Shown here one piece after another: positions 1 through 10,800 of a stretch of DNA of 64,000 nucleotides. Positions within the stretch are counted from its first letter, which is position 1. Every line of letters begins with the position of its first letter. The translations under genes were made by a program, and so were the position numbers. The stretch is from Euphorbia lathyris (taxonomy: Eukaryota; Streptophyta; Magnoliopsida; Malpighiales; Euphorbiaceae), in contig NC_088915.1 in NCBI RefSeq assembly GCF_963576675.1, forward strand, positions 89,227,501 through 89,291,500. The letters run 5' to 3'. Below the pieces are notes generated by a model. The model had not been told where the DNA came from. It saw nothing but the letters and a program-made list of their open reading frames with translations, and did not search any database.

Positions 1-660
1 TGATTCGATTATTTTTTTAATAATAATATTTCTATAAAAAGGAAAATGTAAAACAACATAGTTTTGTAGGTTTTCAACGGTGTAGTTTTGTGTTACAAAA
101 AATTCAAATTAACATCATGAATGAGTTGTTTGCGAGTGAGATTCATGAACAGAATTAACTAGCTTCTCGCGAACAGCTCATAAATGTTGAGCTCGAGATC
201 GTCAATTTTCTAACCATCAAGCACGAGAAGGCCAAATCTCAGCTTGGTTAGATTACAGCCCTAATATTTTGTAACATAATCAAACAGAAAAGGTGAACAT
301 GAAAACTATGTAGTTTTTTGTTAATGAAATTTCAAATCAACATAATTAATGAATTGTTTGCGAACCAAGTTCATAAATTTTGTTCATGAATTTCGCTGGC
401 AAACAATAAGCTCCTAAACAACCTCATGAGCAGCTCACAAGTGCAAGCCAAAGCTCGGTCTGGCTTACAACCCTAAAACCATGTAGTTATGTAGTTTTAT
501 GTTAAAGAAATTTCAAATGAAAATACTTAATGCGTTATTTACTCATTAACAGAATTAACAGCTTCTCGCAAGCTCATAATGTTGAGCTTGAGCTCGAGCT
601 CGAGCTCATCAGAGGAGCCGAGCATGAGCAGGCAAAAGCTCCGCTCACATAATCAAACAG
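1..660. repeat. GAGCTCGAGC-rich interspersed repeat, partial copy
   Basis: AT-rich sequence punctuated by GAGCTCGAGCTCGAGCTC, 'aatgagttgtttgcgag' and 'ttcatgaacagaatt' motifs. The same family occurs at about 10495-10975 in the RIN4 locus, including the shared stretch taataataatatttctata. The left end is off the window. It lies downstream of PTOX exon 2, so it most likely sits in a PTOX intron. No coding exon is visible in 1-756 on either strand. Confidence 0.6.
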
Positions 661-756
661 AAAAGGTGAACATGGAAGTATGAGAACAAAAACGTAATTA
701 AAGACATGGAAAAAGATTTAAACGAATATCAAAAGAGGAAAATGAGAAAAACTTAC

Positions 757-1164
757 CGTGAGAAATACATTGATAGACTGTTCAATCTTAATAACCCATT
801 TCTCCACAGTACCCGATGATTCATCATCGGGCGGCTCACCATCACCTCCTTTTCTCTCATCACTTGTAAAAGTTTTCGGTTGAAATGTTTCCTCCACCAC
901 AACTTTCTCATCATTTTCTCGCAACACCGTTGCTCGAACTCGGAACAATTTTCTAAATAACAACAACGAAAAGTAAAATCAGAACTCCATTACCAAAATT
1001 AAGAATCACAATTGAAGAATTCTCACTTACCCAGCGCCTTTAGATCGATGGGAAGAGATGGAATTGTATCTCAAAACACTTCGGCGGGGGAAAGGGGAAA
1101 GGGTTTTACAATTTCTAATTGAAATTGAGGTTGGATGTGCTGCCGGTGAGATACTCATGGCCAT
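757..1164 (-). CDS. Plastid terminal oxidase (PTOX/IMMUTANS), N-terminal exons only
   Basis: The first 110 residues of the nucleus-encoded chloroplast plastoquinol oxidase, a di-iron enzyme of the alternative-oxidase family that oxidises plastoquinol in thylakoids, supporting carotenoid desaturation and chlororespiration. Exon 1 is 1164-1031 and exon 2 is 952-757; both junctions are canonical (GTAAGTGAG donor at 1030, TTATTTAG acceptor before 952, GTAAGT donor at 756) and phases agree (2+1, then 0). Residues 1-50 are Ser/Arg-rich and poor in acids, as expected of a transit peptide. Then come RVRATVL, EKVVVEETF and EKWVIKIEQSINVFLT, which match the region just before the DSVIKIL segment of known PTOX proteins. 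I chose the ATG at 1164; a second in-frame ATG follows two codons later, and upstream in-frame Met codons lie in hydrophobic sequence unlike a mature start. The catalytic di-iron domain lies beyond the left edge. Recognition is by recall of the Arabidopsis protein. Confidence 0.88.
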
Positions 1165-1470
1165 TAGTGGAGCATATACAAGGAAGTGGAAAGCGAATCG
1201 GAGAAGGGGAAGATGGAATTGAATTTGGGGATATGTGAGAAGAGAAGAGTTCGTAAAACAGGGGAATAAATGAAATGAGAATGAAGAAGAAGAGAGCAGG
1301 ATAAAACAAAACAATGGCGGTTTGTTAGTGGAATGAATATTCCTTCCTCCTACAAAGTGAATGGAGCCAATCTATTGGGCTAGAAAGGTAAGGGCTTTAG
1401 GTTTTAGATATTTTATTTGAAATTTGGTAAGGCCCTTAAATTAGAGAGTCAAATAAATGCTCAATATACA
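1165..1470. promoter_or_regulatory. PTOX upstream region
   Basis: About 300 bases between the PTOX start and the first MITE. It should hold the 5' UTR and promoter of the minus-strand gene. I see no single convincing TATA box, and the open frames here are low-complexity shadows. Confidence 0.35.
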
Positions 1471-1984
1471 GGGGTAAATTACATCCATGGCGACTGAACT
1501 TTACCCATTTTAACATTGTAGCCACTGAACTTCAATTTTTAACAGTATGTCCACTGAATTTTACATTTTTCAACATCGGTGGCCACTCAACATCTCAAAA
1601 CGACCGTTGACGACCTCAAAATAAAAAATTCTAAGAGTTAATGATATTTTAAGGAACTTTAATTCTTGAAAATTTTCTTTTTGAGGTCATTTAAGTGTTG
1701 TTTGGTTAGGAGAGAGAAAGTGAAATTTAGAGAGAGAAACCCCAAAAAATGTGATTTGGGAAAATAAAAAATGTGGTTTCATGGTAAAAGTCGTTCTGAA
1801 CAACTTTGATTCTTTAATATTTTCATTTTGAGGTCGTTAACGGTCATTTTGAGGAGTTAGTTAAAGTTGAGTGGCCACCGATATTAAAAAATGTAAAGTT
1901 CTGTGGTCATACCGTTAAGAATTGAAGTTCAGTACCCATGATGTTAAAATGGTAAAGATCAATGGCCATAGTGTAATTTACCCC
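1471..1984. mobile_element. MITE with ~65-bp terminal inverted repeats (GGGGTAAATTACA family)
   Basis: The left end GGGGTAAATTACATCC is mirrored by the right end GTGTAATTTACCCC, and the inverted similarity continues for about 65 bases ('actgaacttta' repeated on both arms). Flanks aatataca and aatatata resemble a degraded target duplication. Non-coding. A second member of the family lies at 2136-2600. Confidence 0.75.
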
Positions 1985-2135
1985 AATATATAGGGATGTA
2001 AACGAGTGACGATTCCCTGTCCCTATTGGAATCTACTCCGACGGGACGGAGAATCCCTGATTAGAATCTCCGAAAGGTATGAACGGATACAAGTGGAAAC
2101 GACAATAAATCGGTATCTTTATTCATGGGATCTCT

Positions 2136-2600
2136 GGGTAAATTACACCCATGGCCATTGAACTTTACACTTTTTAATATTGGTGACCACTTAACGTTTC
2201 AAAACGACCATTGACGGTTAAAAATAAAAAATTCAAAGCGTTAATGATATGCTAAGGAACTTTAATTCTTGAAATTTTTCGTTTTGAGGTCATTTGGATG
2301 TTGTTTGGTTAGGAGAGAGAAAATGAATTTTTAGAGAGAGAAAGCTCCAAAAATGTGATTTTTGAAAATAAAAAATGTGGTTTCATGGTAAATGTCGTTC
2401 TGAACAACTTTAATTCTTGAATATTTTCATTTTGAGGTCGTTAACGATCGTTAACGGTCATTTTAAGAAGCTAGTTAAAATTGAGTGGTCACTGATGTTA
2501 AAAAGTGTAAAGTTCAGTGGCCATACTGAAAAGAAATGAAGTTCAGTGACTATAAATGTGAAATTGGATAAAGTTCAGTGGCCATAGGTGTAATTTACCC
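2136..2600. mobile_element. MITE of the same family with perfect 10-bp target duplication
   Basis: 465-bp copy starting GGGTAAATTACACCCATGG and ending GGTGTAATTTACCC. It is flanked on both sides by TGGGATCTCT (2126-2135 and 2601-2610), a perfect 10-bp duplication. TSDs of 9-10 bp with long TIRs are typical of Mutator-like MITEs. Confidence 0.85.
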
Positions 2601-2653
2601 TGGGATCTCTATATTCATCTCTGATATAAGGATCCTTGCGAATTCCCTAATTT

Positions 2654-4170
2654 ACATAACCACTGATTGTGAGCTTTTCCCAATTATTAGGTTTAGAAGC
2701 TACCAAATCAAGTTGTTTATTTGACTAAATAATTTAGGTTTAATACATCATTTCACCAAGAAATTGTTGAAAATGTTGATTGGTCATCCAAATTTTTAAA
2801 GTTCCAGTTAGCTTCATCAACTTGCTTAAAATATTATTTTGATATCTCTCAATTTAATTAAAATATAATCAATTAATCACTCGATTATAAAGAAGTAAAA
2901 TGCGGAAAGAGTGTTGTAAGCACTTTGGAAAAGCCAAACAATTAAAGTCCGAGTACGAGATTCTAATATTAGAGATAATCGCAAAGATCCTTGCGAATTC
3001 CCTGATTAATTCTACGTTTAATATCTTTATTCATGAAGGGGTCATCGGTACAACTTGATAGTTCAGGAGAGAATCAAGCTTTTTGAATAAATTTGATGAT
3101 CGATTGATTGCGTTTTAGCGGGATAACATGAAAGTTCAGCTTTTTGGATAAGTTCGGGGTCAATCAAGTTTTTTTTGGACAAGTTCGGGTTAATGGTATA
3201 TTAAGGGCTTAAATTATTTTAACATAGGCCTAATACACAAATAACCCTTGAACTTGTCCAAATGTTGCAACTGTCCCCCTACTCCCAACTTTCAATTGTA
3301 AGAAATTACCCTTCAAATCAAACTTGTCCAATTGTAAAATATAATCCTTCAAACTTGTCCAATTATAAAATAGAACCCCAAATTGCTGACATGGACTGCA
3401 ATTGAAGAAACACATGAAATACAAAAGCTGGAATGTGATAATTAGATCTTTGGATCCAAAAAATCAGTATGTAAGTAACCAGATCCTCAATTCTTCAACT
3501 TATTCTTCAATCTAACGGAAAATCAGAAATCATCCATTCTTCTTCTTCTTTTTGTTATTCCTATTCGTTTTTTAGTGATTTCTTGATTCAAAGTTGTGGT
3601 ATATTATGGGGGTAAAGATGTGTTTATGTGGAGAAATAGCTCTATTGGAGATTTCATGGAGTGATACGGATATGGGGAAACATTTTTACGGGATAAAAAA
3701 AATCTCAATTTTGGGTTATGTTTTACAATTGGACAAATTTGAGGGGCTATGCTTTACAATTGGACAAGTTTGAGGGATAAGTTGTTACAATTAAAAGTAG
3801 GGGGGCAGTTGCAACATTTGGACAAGTTCAGAGGTTATTTGTATATTAGGCCTTTAACACACCGTAAGACCTTTGCAAATTAATAATATTGGGACCATGA
3901 AATTTTATTAATTTATAGAGATATTAATTTATCGAGTATTAATTTACTGAACTGGTCCAAGTCGAGACCAGAAGAAATTATTATTTTAAAGAGGTTATTA
4001 ATTTATGACGCTATCTGAAACTTTAAAAACTTGGATGACCAATCAACATTTTCAACAATTTCTTGGTGAAATGATGTATTTAAGCCTAAATTATTTAGGC
4101 AAATAAACAACTTGATTTTGGTAGCTTCTAAACCTAATAATTGAGAAAAGCTCACAATCAGTAGTTATGT
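2654..4170. mobile_element. Inverted-repeat DNA element with ~150-bp arms
   Basis: The sequence from about 2654 (cataaccactgattgtgagc) to about 2810 recurs in reverse complement at about 4010-4170, with few mismatches over about 150 bases. The interior contains the nested MITE 3225-3852 and no recognisable coding region. A clean TSD is not visible. It is either a non-autonomous transposon or a foldback arrangement. Confidence 0.7.
3225..3852. mobile_element. Nested MITE with ~150-bp TIRs
   Basis: Starts TAGGCCTAATACACAAATAA and ends TTATTTGTATATTAGGCC. Arms carry repeated 'aacttgtccaattgtaaaa' units on the left and their complements on the right. Flanked by TTTAACA (3218-3224 and 3853-3859). 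It sits inside the inverted-repeat element 2654-4170, so it is younger. Confidence 0.75.
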
Positions 4171-4458
4171 GTAGTTGTAAATCATATTCTATTATAAGCT
4201 TACCTCATAGCTTTAATGGAAATTTGACAGATGGTGTATGGACATGGAATACTTTTTATACAAAAATGGCATTACACTGAGCTACGCAATTTGACCTTTA
4301 TCCACCTGTAAATACTTTTAAAGCAGCCTTCATTTCTATATCTATATCCATTTCTCACCGGCCGGCAGTGGCGTCGTGACGTCGTCCGTCAGAGTTCTGT
4401 GGAGTTTCCAGGTTTATATGCATTCTTCCTGTTGCATCCACTCAAAGTTTCCGAAACT

Positions 4459-6734
4459 ATGGAAAATGAAGGCGGACGCGTTGCTTTCCTGCCGAGGATC
4501 AACGGAAATTTCGGCTACTCCAGCAACGAAAGATTTGAATTGAAGAGTTTTAAATTGTGCCTCAACTGGTTATGCGCTGATCAATCTAACATTTGGAAAA
4601 CTTGTCTCTCCTGGTTCATTTTCTCGCTTTTTACAATTGTTTGCCCTGTTGTTTCTCACTTTCTTCTGTTGTGCGCCGATTGCGATTCGGATCACCGAAG
4701 GCCTTATGATGTTCTTGTCCAGCTCTCTCTTTCTGTGTTCGCTACGATTTCTTTTCTCACTCTTTCTTATTGGTCTCGTAAGTATGGTCTCAGGAAATTC
4801 CTGTTCCTGGATAAATTGGATGATGATAGAGAGAGGATTCGTCAAGGTTATCAGCAACAGCTCCAGGTAAGGCAATCGGAGTCTTTGTTTTTGTTTGATT
4901 CATATGAAAAACACTGGTATTTTGGTGATCTGCGTCTCAATTTCGGTTTTTATGCCCTGGTTTATGCAAACTTCCCTTTTCTAGGGTTTATAAACCGTAA
5001 CTGAACAGCAGTTCCAGTAGATGATATCCATAATTTTTATAATCTCTTGTTTCTTCCGTTAATGAATTGATGATTGTTAATTGCTATTGTGAAGAATTAG
5101 TGACGAGCTTACATGTTGTTCATCTGAACTTTGGTTGAGCAGTGTGATAGATTTTAGATATAGAGAATTCTATGTCTGGCTTTTCGATTTGAATTAGCAG
5201 ATAGTAGAAACAAATTTAGAAGAAAAGCAACTATTGTTTCCAATCTGGGACGGATCCAGGGGAGCTAGGGGGCTTCAGAAGCCGGAAAATGCCGAAAATT
5301 CCATAGAAACCGTGTACATAGCTTTAATTTTTTATGTAAAAAAACCTAAAAATATCAATTAACACCCTTAAATAACGAGAGACCACTACAAGCACCCATT
5401 GGCATTGAATCATGGATCCGTCACTGTATCCAATAGCAATACTTATGTTGAACGGAAACTCTTCTTTATAAGCGTTTTTCTGCGTTTCTTATGGGTTTCC
5501 ATTTCCTAGCTATAGTTTTTTAGAATAACCTTTCACGGTGTCCGTTCCGTGCAACATAGGCAATAACCAATTTGATTCTTGCAGATGTCCATGAAGCTGC
5601 TCTGCATTTTTGTACTGCCCTGCTTTGCTGCTGAGAGTGCTTATCGGATATGGTGGTATGTCACAGGAGCTGCCGAAATTCCCTACTACAAATATATGTA
5701 CATCAGTGACACCATTTCATGCATATTGCAGTTATGTTCATGGGTGTATAGAATATCAATTTACATCTTCGTCTGCATTCTCTACCGATTGATTTGCTTC
5801 CTGCAAATACTTAGACTTGAGGAATTTGGTCAAGTATTTCAAAAGGAAAGTGATGTTACTTCAATCCTAAAAGAACACCTTCGAATCAGAAGAAATCTAC
5901 GTGTCATAAGCCATCGGTTTCGTAGGTTCATCTTGCTATCTCTGATTTTGGTCACTGCCAGTCAGTTCTTTTTTTTGCTGATGACCACCCGATCAAGTGC
6001 TGATAACAACATCTTTGAGGCTGGAGAACTCGTGGTATGTTTTCTGTTTACCTTTATGTAAGATGTCAGTGTCAAAGAACACATCGATACTGATAATAGT
6101 TCACTTACATTATGGGAGCAGCTCTGTTCCATTAGTCTGGTTACAGGACTGTTCATATGCTTGAGAAGCGCAACAAAGATCACACATAAAGCACAGTCTA
6201 TAACAAGCCTTGCTACAAAGTGGCACATTTGTGCCACAATCAATTCTTATGATGATATGGACGGCGAGACGCCAAGAGTTACTGCTACCCAACAAGCATG
6301 TCCGATAGATATTGATATGATTTTGGACGATGATGACGATGGAGAAGAGGAATCGGATAATGCAAAAATGGTACCAATTTTTGCACATACAATTACATTC
6401 CAAAAGCGGCAGGCGTTGGGTTAGTGTATGAACACACTGCTTTTAGTTTCTTTTTACACACTTATGCGTAACACAAACTAATCATTAGATTGTTGCAGTG
6501 ACATATCTCGAAAACAATAGAGCAGGAATGACAGTTTACGGTTTCATGATGGACAGAACATGGCTACATACCATTTTCGGTGTTGAGCTAGCCTTACTGC
6601 TCTGGATGCTCAACAAGACAATAGGTATAACTTATAAGTTAATCCCATCTATATTGCCGCTCAAGTCTTCACCGCAATATGTGAAATGGTTAATCTTGAA
6701 ATTTCTCTTTCTTTTTCCAGTGAATTGGACATGA
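4459..6734 (+). CDS. DUF3537 (gustatory-receptor-like) seven-helix membrane protein
   Basis: Complete five-exon gene: 4459-4866, 5585-6034, 6122-6419, 6499-6624, 6721-6734, giving 431 residues. All introns are GT-AG and phases agree (0, 0, 1, 1). The ATG at 4459 starts MENEGGRV; an upstream in-frame extension to 4399 would need a GTG start, so I rejected it. Hydrophobic segments: two in exon 1 (LSWFIFSLFTIVCPVVSHFL; LSLSVFATISFLTLSYW), three in exon 2, one opening exon 3 and one in exon 4. This fits the plant DUF3537 family (PF12056) of about 430 residues. An acidic loop (DDDDDGEEE) lies between helices 6 and 7. The family is structurally related to insect gustatory receptors; its plant function is poorly known, with some members linked to growth. 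The last intron is in frame, so readthrough would add 32 residues before the same stop. Confidence 0.88.
5245..5426. mobile_element. hAT-type MITE in intron 1 of the DUF3537 gene
   Basis: Ends CTGGGACGGATCCAGG and TGGATCCGTCACTG are near-perfect inverted repeats. Flanks TTTCCAAT (5237-5244) and TATCCAAT (5427-5434) match at 7 of 8 bases, the TSD length of hAT elements. Same family as 7952-8209. Confidence 0.75.
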
Positions 6735-7202
6735 ACATGCCTGTAATCCAGTGATACTATAGAAGCTTCATGAACAGCCACAGTTGTTGATAGAGAAGCT
6801 AATTACATGACTGGTAACAAACACTATGTTAAAAGAGTGAAGAAAATATGTTAGCCATATGATATATATATGTATGTTGAGATATGATTTTTTTGCTATC
6901 CTGTTAGCTTCTGGCTTCTGCAGTTAAATGGGTTTTGAGCAATGGTGTTGATGTACATGATTTTGATTAATGAAAGATTAATTTTGTTTTATCCCTAATG
7001 ATCAAATGGCATGTCATACACCATGAAAAGCACTATGATGACCTATTCTTTTGTTATATCTGTTTAAACTATGTTGGGTACAAATGAATGCCGTGTAAGA
7101 AACATTTTAAAATGACATTTATGTTAAACAAATGCAATTATTTAAAGCCCAATTTGCATTAAACAAAAGCATCTGATGCAATGATGAGGAAAAAACAATT
7201 TT
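6735..7202. other. 3' flank of the DUF3537 gene
   Basis: AT-rich sequence after the stop codon, expected to hold the 3' UTR and polyadenylation site. 'attaatgaaagattaa' near 6970 is a candidate near-upstream region, but no strong AATAAA stands out. No other gene is seen. Confidence 0.35.
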
Positions 7203-7634
7203 GCCCTAATACATCAGTTGCCCTTGTACTTGGTCCAAAACTTCAACTGCCCCCTGAACTTTCAAAAGTTCCAACTGACCTCTATTCTTGTCCAATTACA
7301 TTCAAGAATCCCATATTTCTCAATAGAATTGTTTGGATGTAGATAACGGGAGACATGCCCCATTACGCGAAATGCTCGCCATGTGTCAAAAACAAAATGT
7401 CAAATAAACAAATAATTAGGAACTTTTGAAAGTTTACGGGGACAGTTGAAGTTTTGAGGTTATTGGATACAATTGGACGAGAACATGGGGTTATTTAATA
7501 CAATTGAACAAGAATATGGGGTTATTTAAATGCAATTGGACAATAATAGGGTTATTCGAAATTTTTGAAAGATTAAGGGGACATTTGAAGTTTTTGGCTA
7601 AATACAGGGGCAAGATATGTACTAAGCCAATTTT
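7203..7634. mobile_element. Diverged MITE
   Basis: Left arm 'ccctaatacatcagttgccc...aacttcaactgccccctgaac' is mirrored by the right arm 'aagattaaggggacatttgaagttt...aggggcaagatatgtacta'. The interior repeats 'aatacaattgga'. The TIRs are visibly decayed and no TSD can be assigned; boundaries are approximate. Open frames here are not coding. Confidence 0.6.
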
Positions 7635-7825
7635 TTCTTTTTTAACAAAAAAAAAGAACATTTTTTTATTGGCCTTGTTGCACATAAGAGTTACCGAATC
7701 ACTAACTTGACAAGATCCTGGCAGTTTCCACCTCGACAAGGTCAAAACTTAAATTCATATATTCTTCTTATACTTCTGAAGGGTTTTCTTAATCACAAGA
7801 TTAGCACTAATCACGTTCCTGCTCA

Positions 7826-10800
7826 ATGGCTGTAAGTTACCTATTCAAGTTTTGATCTTTTATATTTATAGTCTGTGTTAGGAGGATTTTTTTTCTTATT
7901 TATGGCATAATTACAGTAATCTAAAGCTATGAGCTAGATGATGATCTTAACCAGTGATGGATTAAGGTCGACCGGGGGTTTGAGCACCCACCGGTTGACG
8001 GAAAATGTTGAAAAACTCCATGGAAGCTGTGTCCAAACACCCCTTGTCAACCGTGATGGATGCATGATTCATTGACATGGGGTGTTTGTGGTGGTCTTTC
8101 GTGATTTATGGATCCTAAATTGATATATTTTAGGTGTTTTTACATAAAAAAAATTAAGAGCCCTTTTAACGATTTCCCTGCTTGTCAATGACTCCGGGAT
8201 CCGGCACTGATCTTAACTAATGCACAAATTTTCTTTATAGTTTAATATTTGAATGTTGAGTTGGATAAGTGCCGTGCGATAGTGGGTGCTCAAGCCCCCT
8301 GCTTCCCCCGGACCCGGCCATGCTTGTCAATAACTCCAGGATCCATCACTTATCTTAACTTTCACCAGCTCCCTAAACTTTGCAAGTGTCTCACAAACTC
8401 CCCAAACTTGCTTATTCTGTAACAACTAAATACAAAAACCATAATACTAACTCTCGATCCTCATCCATTCAATCTCTCAATCCTGCAACACTAATTCTTA
8501 TAATAGGTTGAAAGGTAGGAGAAGCAAAAAAATTACCTCTCGAATAGATGAAGACTTATTTTTAGAATTTAGGTTTAATAAGTTTTTGTATTTAGTTGTT
8601 ACAGAATAAGCAAGTTCAGGGTGTTAGTGAGACACTTGCAAAGTTCAGGGAGCTAATTTACTTTTATGGACAAGTTTAGGGAGCTGGTGAGAGACTTGCA
8701 AAGTTCAGGGAGTCAATCTACTATTAGGCCCATAAATTTTCTTTATAGTTTGATATTTTAATGTTGAATTGGATGGGTGCCGTGTGATCAGTGGGTGCTC
8801 AAGCCCCCTACTCCTCCCGTATCCGTCTCTGCTTGTCAGTGACTCCTGGATCCATCACTGATTTTAACTCTAATGCACAAATTTTCTTTATAGTGTAAAA
8901 TATTTAAATGTTGAGTTGGATAAGTGCAGCAGCGTTCCCATGTACCGAAATTCGGAAACTGGGAGAGTGATAACATACCATACACTGCATATTTTGAGAA
9001 TGCTCGGAAGGACAAAACAGGGGTGAATCAGAATGTGATGATAAACCCGAATGACCCACAGCAGAATCCACAGGCTTTCCTAAACTTTGGAAGAGAGAGC
9101 CAAGTAGAACTGAGTTTTAGTCAGAAGAAGATCAATATTGCAACCACATCATCAGAATCAGGTCAGAGCAGTGATTATTATTCGGCGTTGCGGAGACCTG
9201 GAAAATCCGACAGCACCGAGGAGGGACATGGTAGTAGCATCTCTACATCCTCGGTTGTGTCACGAAATCATAGAAAGACAAGTGAAAGTCATCCATCTGC
9301 TAATAACAGAGTATGCATTTGCTTAAATATTTGCTTGGAACTGGGTTTCAGTTGATTGTTTTTAGGGGTAACTAATTTATTAGTCCCCTCCTTTTCTCCT
9401 AACACACTATTTTAGTTTCCCTATTTTGAAAAACACATTATAAGGTCCCTATCTTTTGTCAATATTAACCCTTTGGCCCTTCTGTCTAATTTTTTTAGAT
9501 TTTTAACCGAACATATCTTATCTTTCAAGACATTTACGGTAGATATAAAATGATCATGTTACTCTCTTATTTTTAGTCAGTCTGTATATGTCAAATATAA
9601 CAGAAGGATCAAAGAGTTAATATTGACAAAAGATAGGGATCTTATAATGTGTTTTTCAAAATAGCAGGACTAAACAGTGTGTTAGGTAAAAAGGAAGGGA
9701 CTAATAAATTATTTACCCTTGTTTTTAGGGTTAAATGCATTGTTGGTCATTGAACTTTTACGGTTGTTTCAAAATGGTCACTCAACTTTAATTTATCTTA
9801 ATAAAATCATTCAACTTTGAATTTTATCTGAATGAAGTCACTCCAGCAACTTCAAGAGCAAAAAAGACACGAAAAAGTGATGTGACTGATCGAAACGACA
9901 CATGGCTTCCACCACCTAGCTGACCGAAACGACACATGGCTGTCATCTATCTGACACGTGTCATTTCGTTTCGGTCCTGCTGATATGGCAGTCTAAGTGT
10001 CTTTTTTATGTTGAAGTCGCCGGAGTGAGCTAGGTGGAAGCCACGTGTCATTTCGATTGGTGAAAGTTGATTACGGCTGATATGACAGTCACGTCACTTT
10101 TTCAGTGTATTTTTGCTCTTGGAGTGACTTAGTTTTGATAAAATTCAAAGTTAAATAATTTGATCAAGATAAATTGAAGTCGAGTGACTATTTTGAGACA
10201 ATTATGAAAATTCAGTGACAATAATACATTTAACCCATTGTTTTTATAGATTAGATATGGTAATGATATTTTGGATGTAAAATCAGCACGAAAGAGCTGC
10301 ATCGATACCTAAATTCGGAGCATGGGATGAAGCAGACCCCTCGTCGGGAGTAGGTTTTACTGTAATTTTCAACAAAGTGAAAGAGGAAAAACGAACCAAG
10401 TTGCCACCATCTCTCACTCACACGACCCAAGACCAAGATAATCAAACTTCTCCTGTTCATGAATCCAAGGTAACAAGACAACTCCCTCTTTTTAGGCCTA
10501 TAAATTAGCCGAGCTGCTCATGAGCGGCTTGGCGTTCCGCTCGATAAAAAGCTCGACCTTGTTCGGATTGATTTATAAATGAGCTGAGCTTGAGTACTCT
10601 GAACTTTGCTAGAAAGCTCGCGAGTAGGCTCAGTTATAGGTTCATGAATAAGCTTGATTTATAATGTTCATGAACACGCTCGTGAGCAAACTTGGTTCGG
10701 TTAGTTTTTTTAATAATAATATTTCTATAAAAGGGAAATGTAAAACACCTAAGTTTTGTAGATTTCAAAACTATGTTAAAGAAATTTTAAATAAACATAA

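Noticed and set aside
1027..1314. Start of PTOX at the first Met of the long open frame (1314)
   Set aside because: The added 50 residues are hydrophobic, Phe/Leu-rich 5' UTR sequence and unlike a transit peptide; the Met at 1164 fits.
4399..4458. Upstream extension of the DUF3537 protein by 20 residues
   Set aside because: It would require a GTG start; the first in-frame ATG is at 4459 and gives a normal N-terminus.
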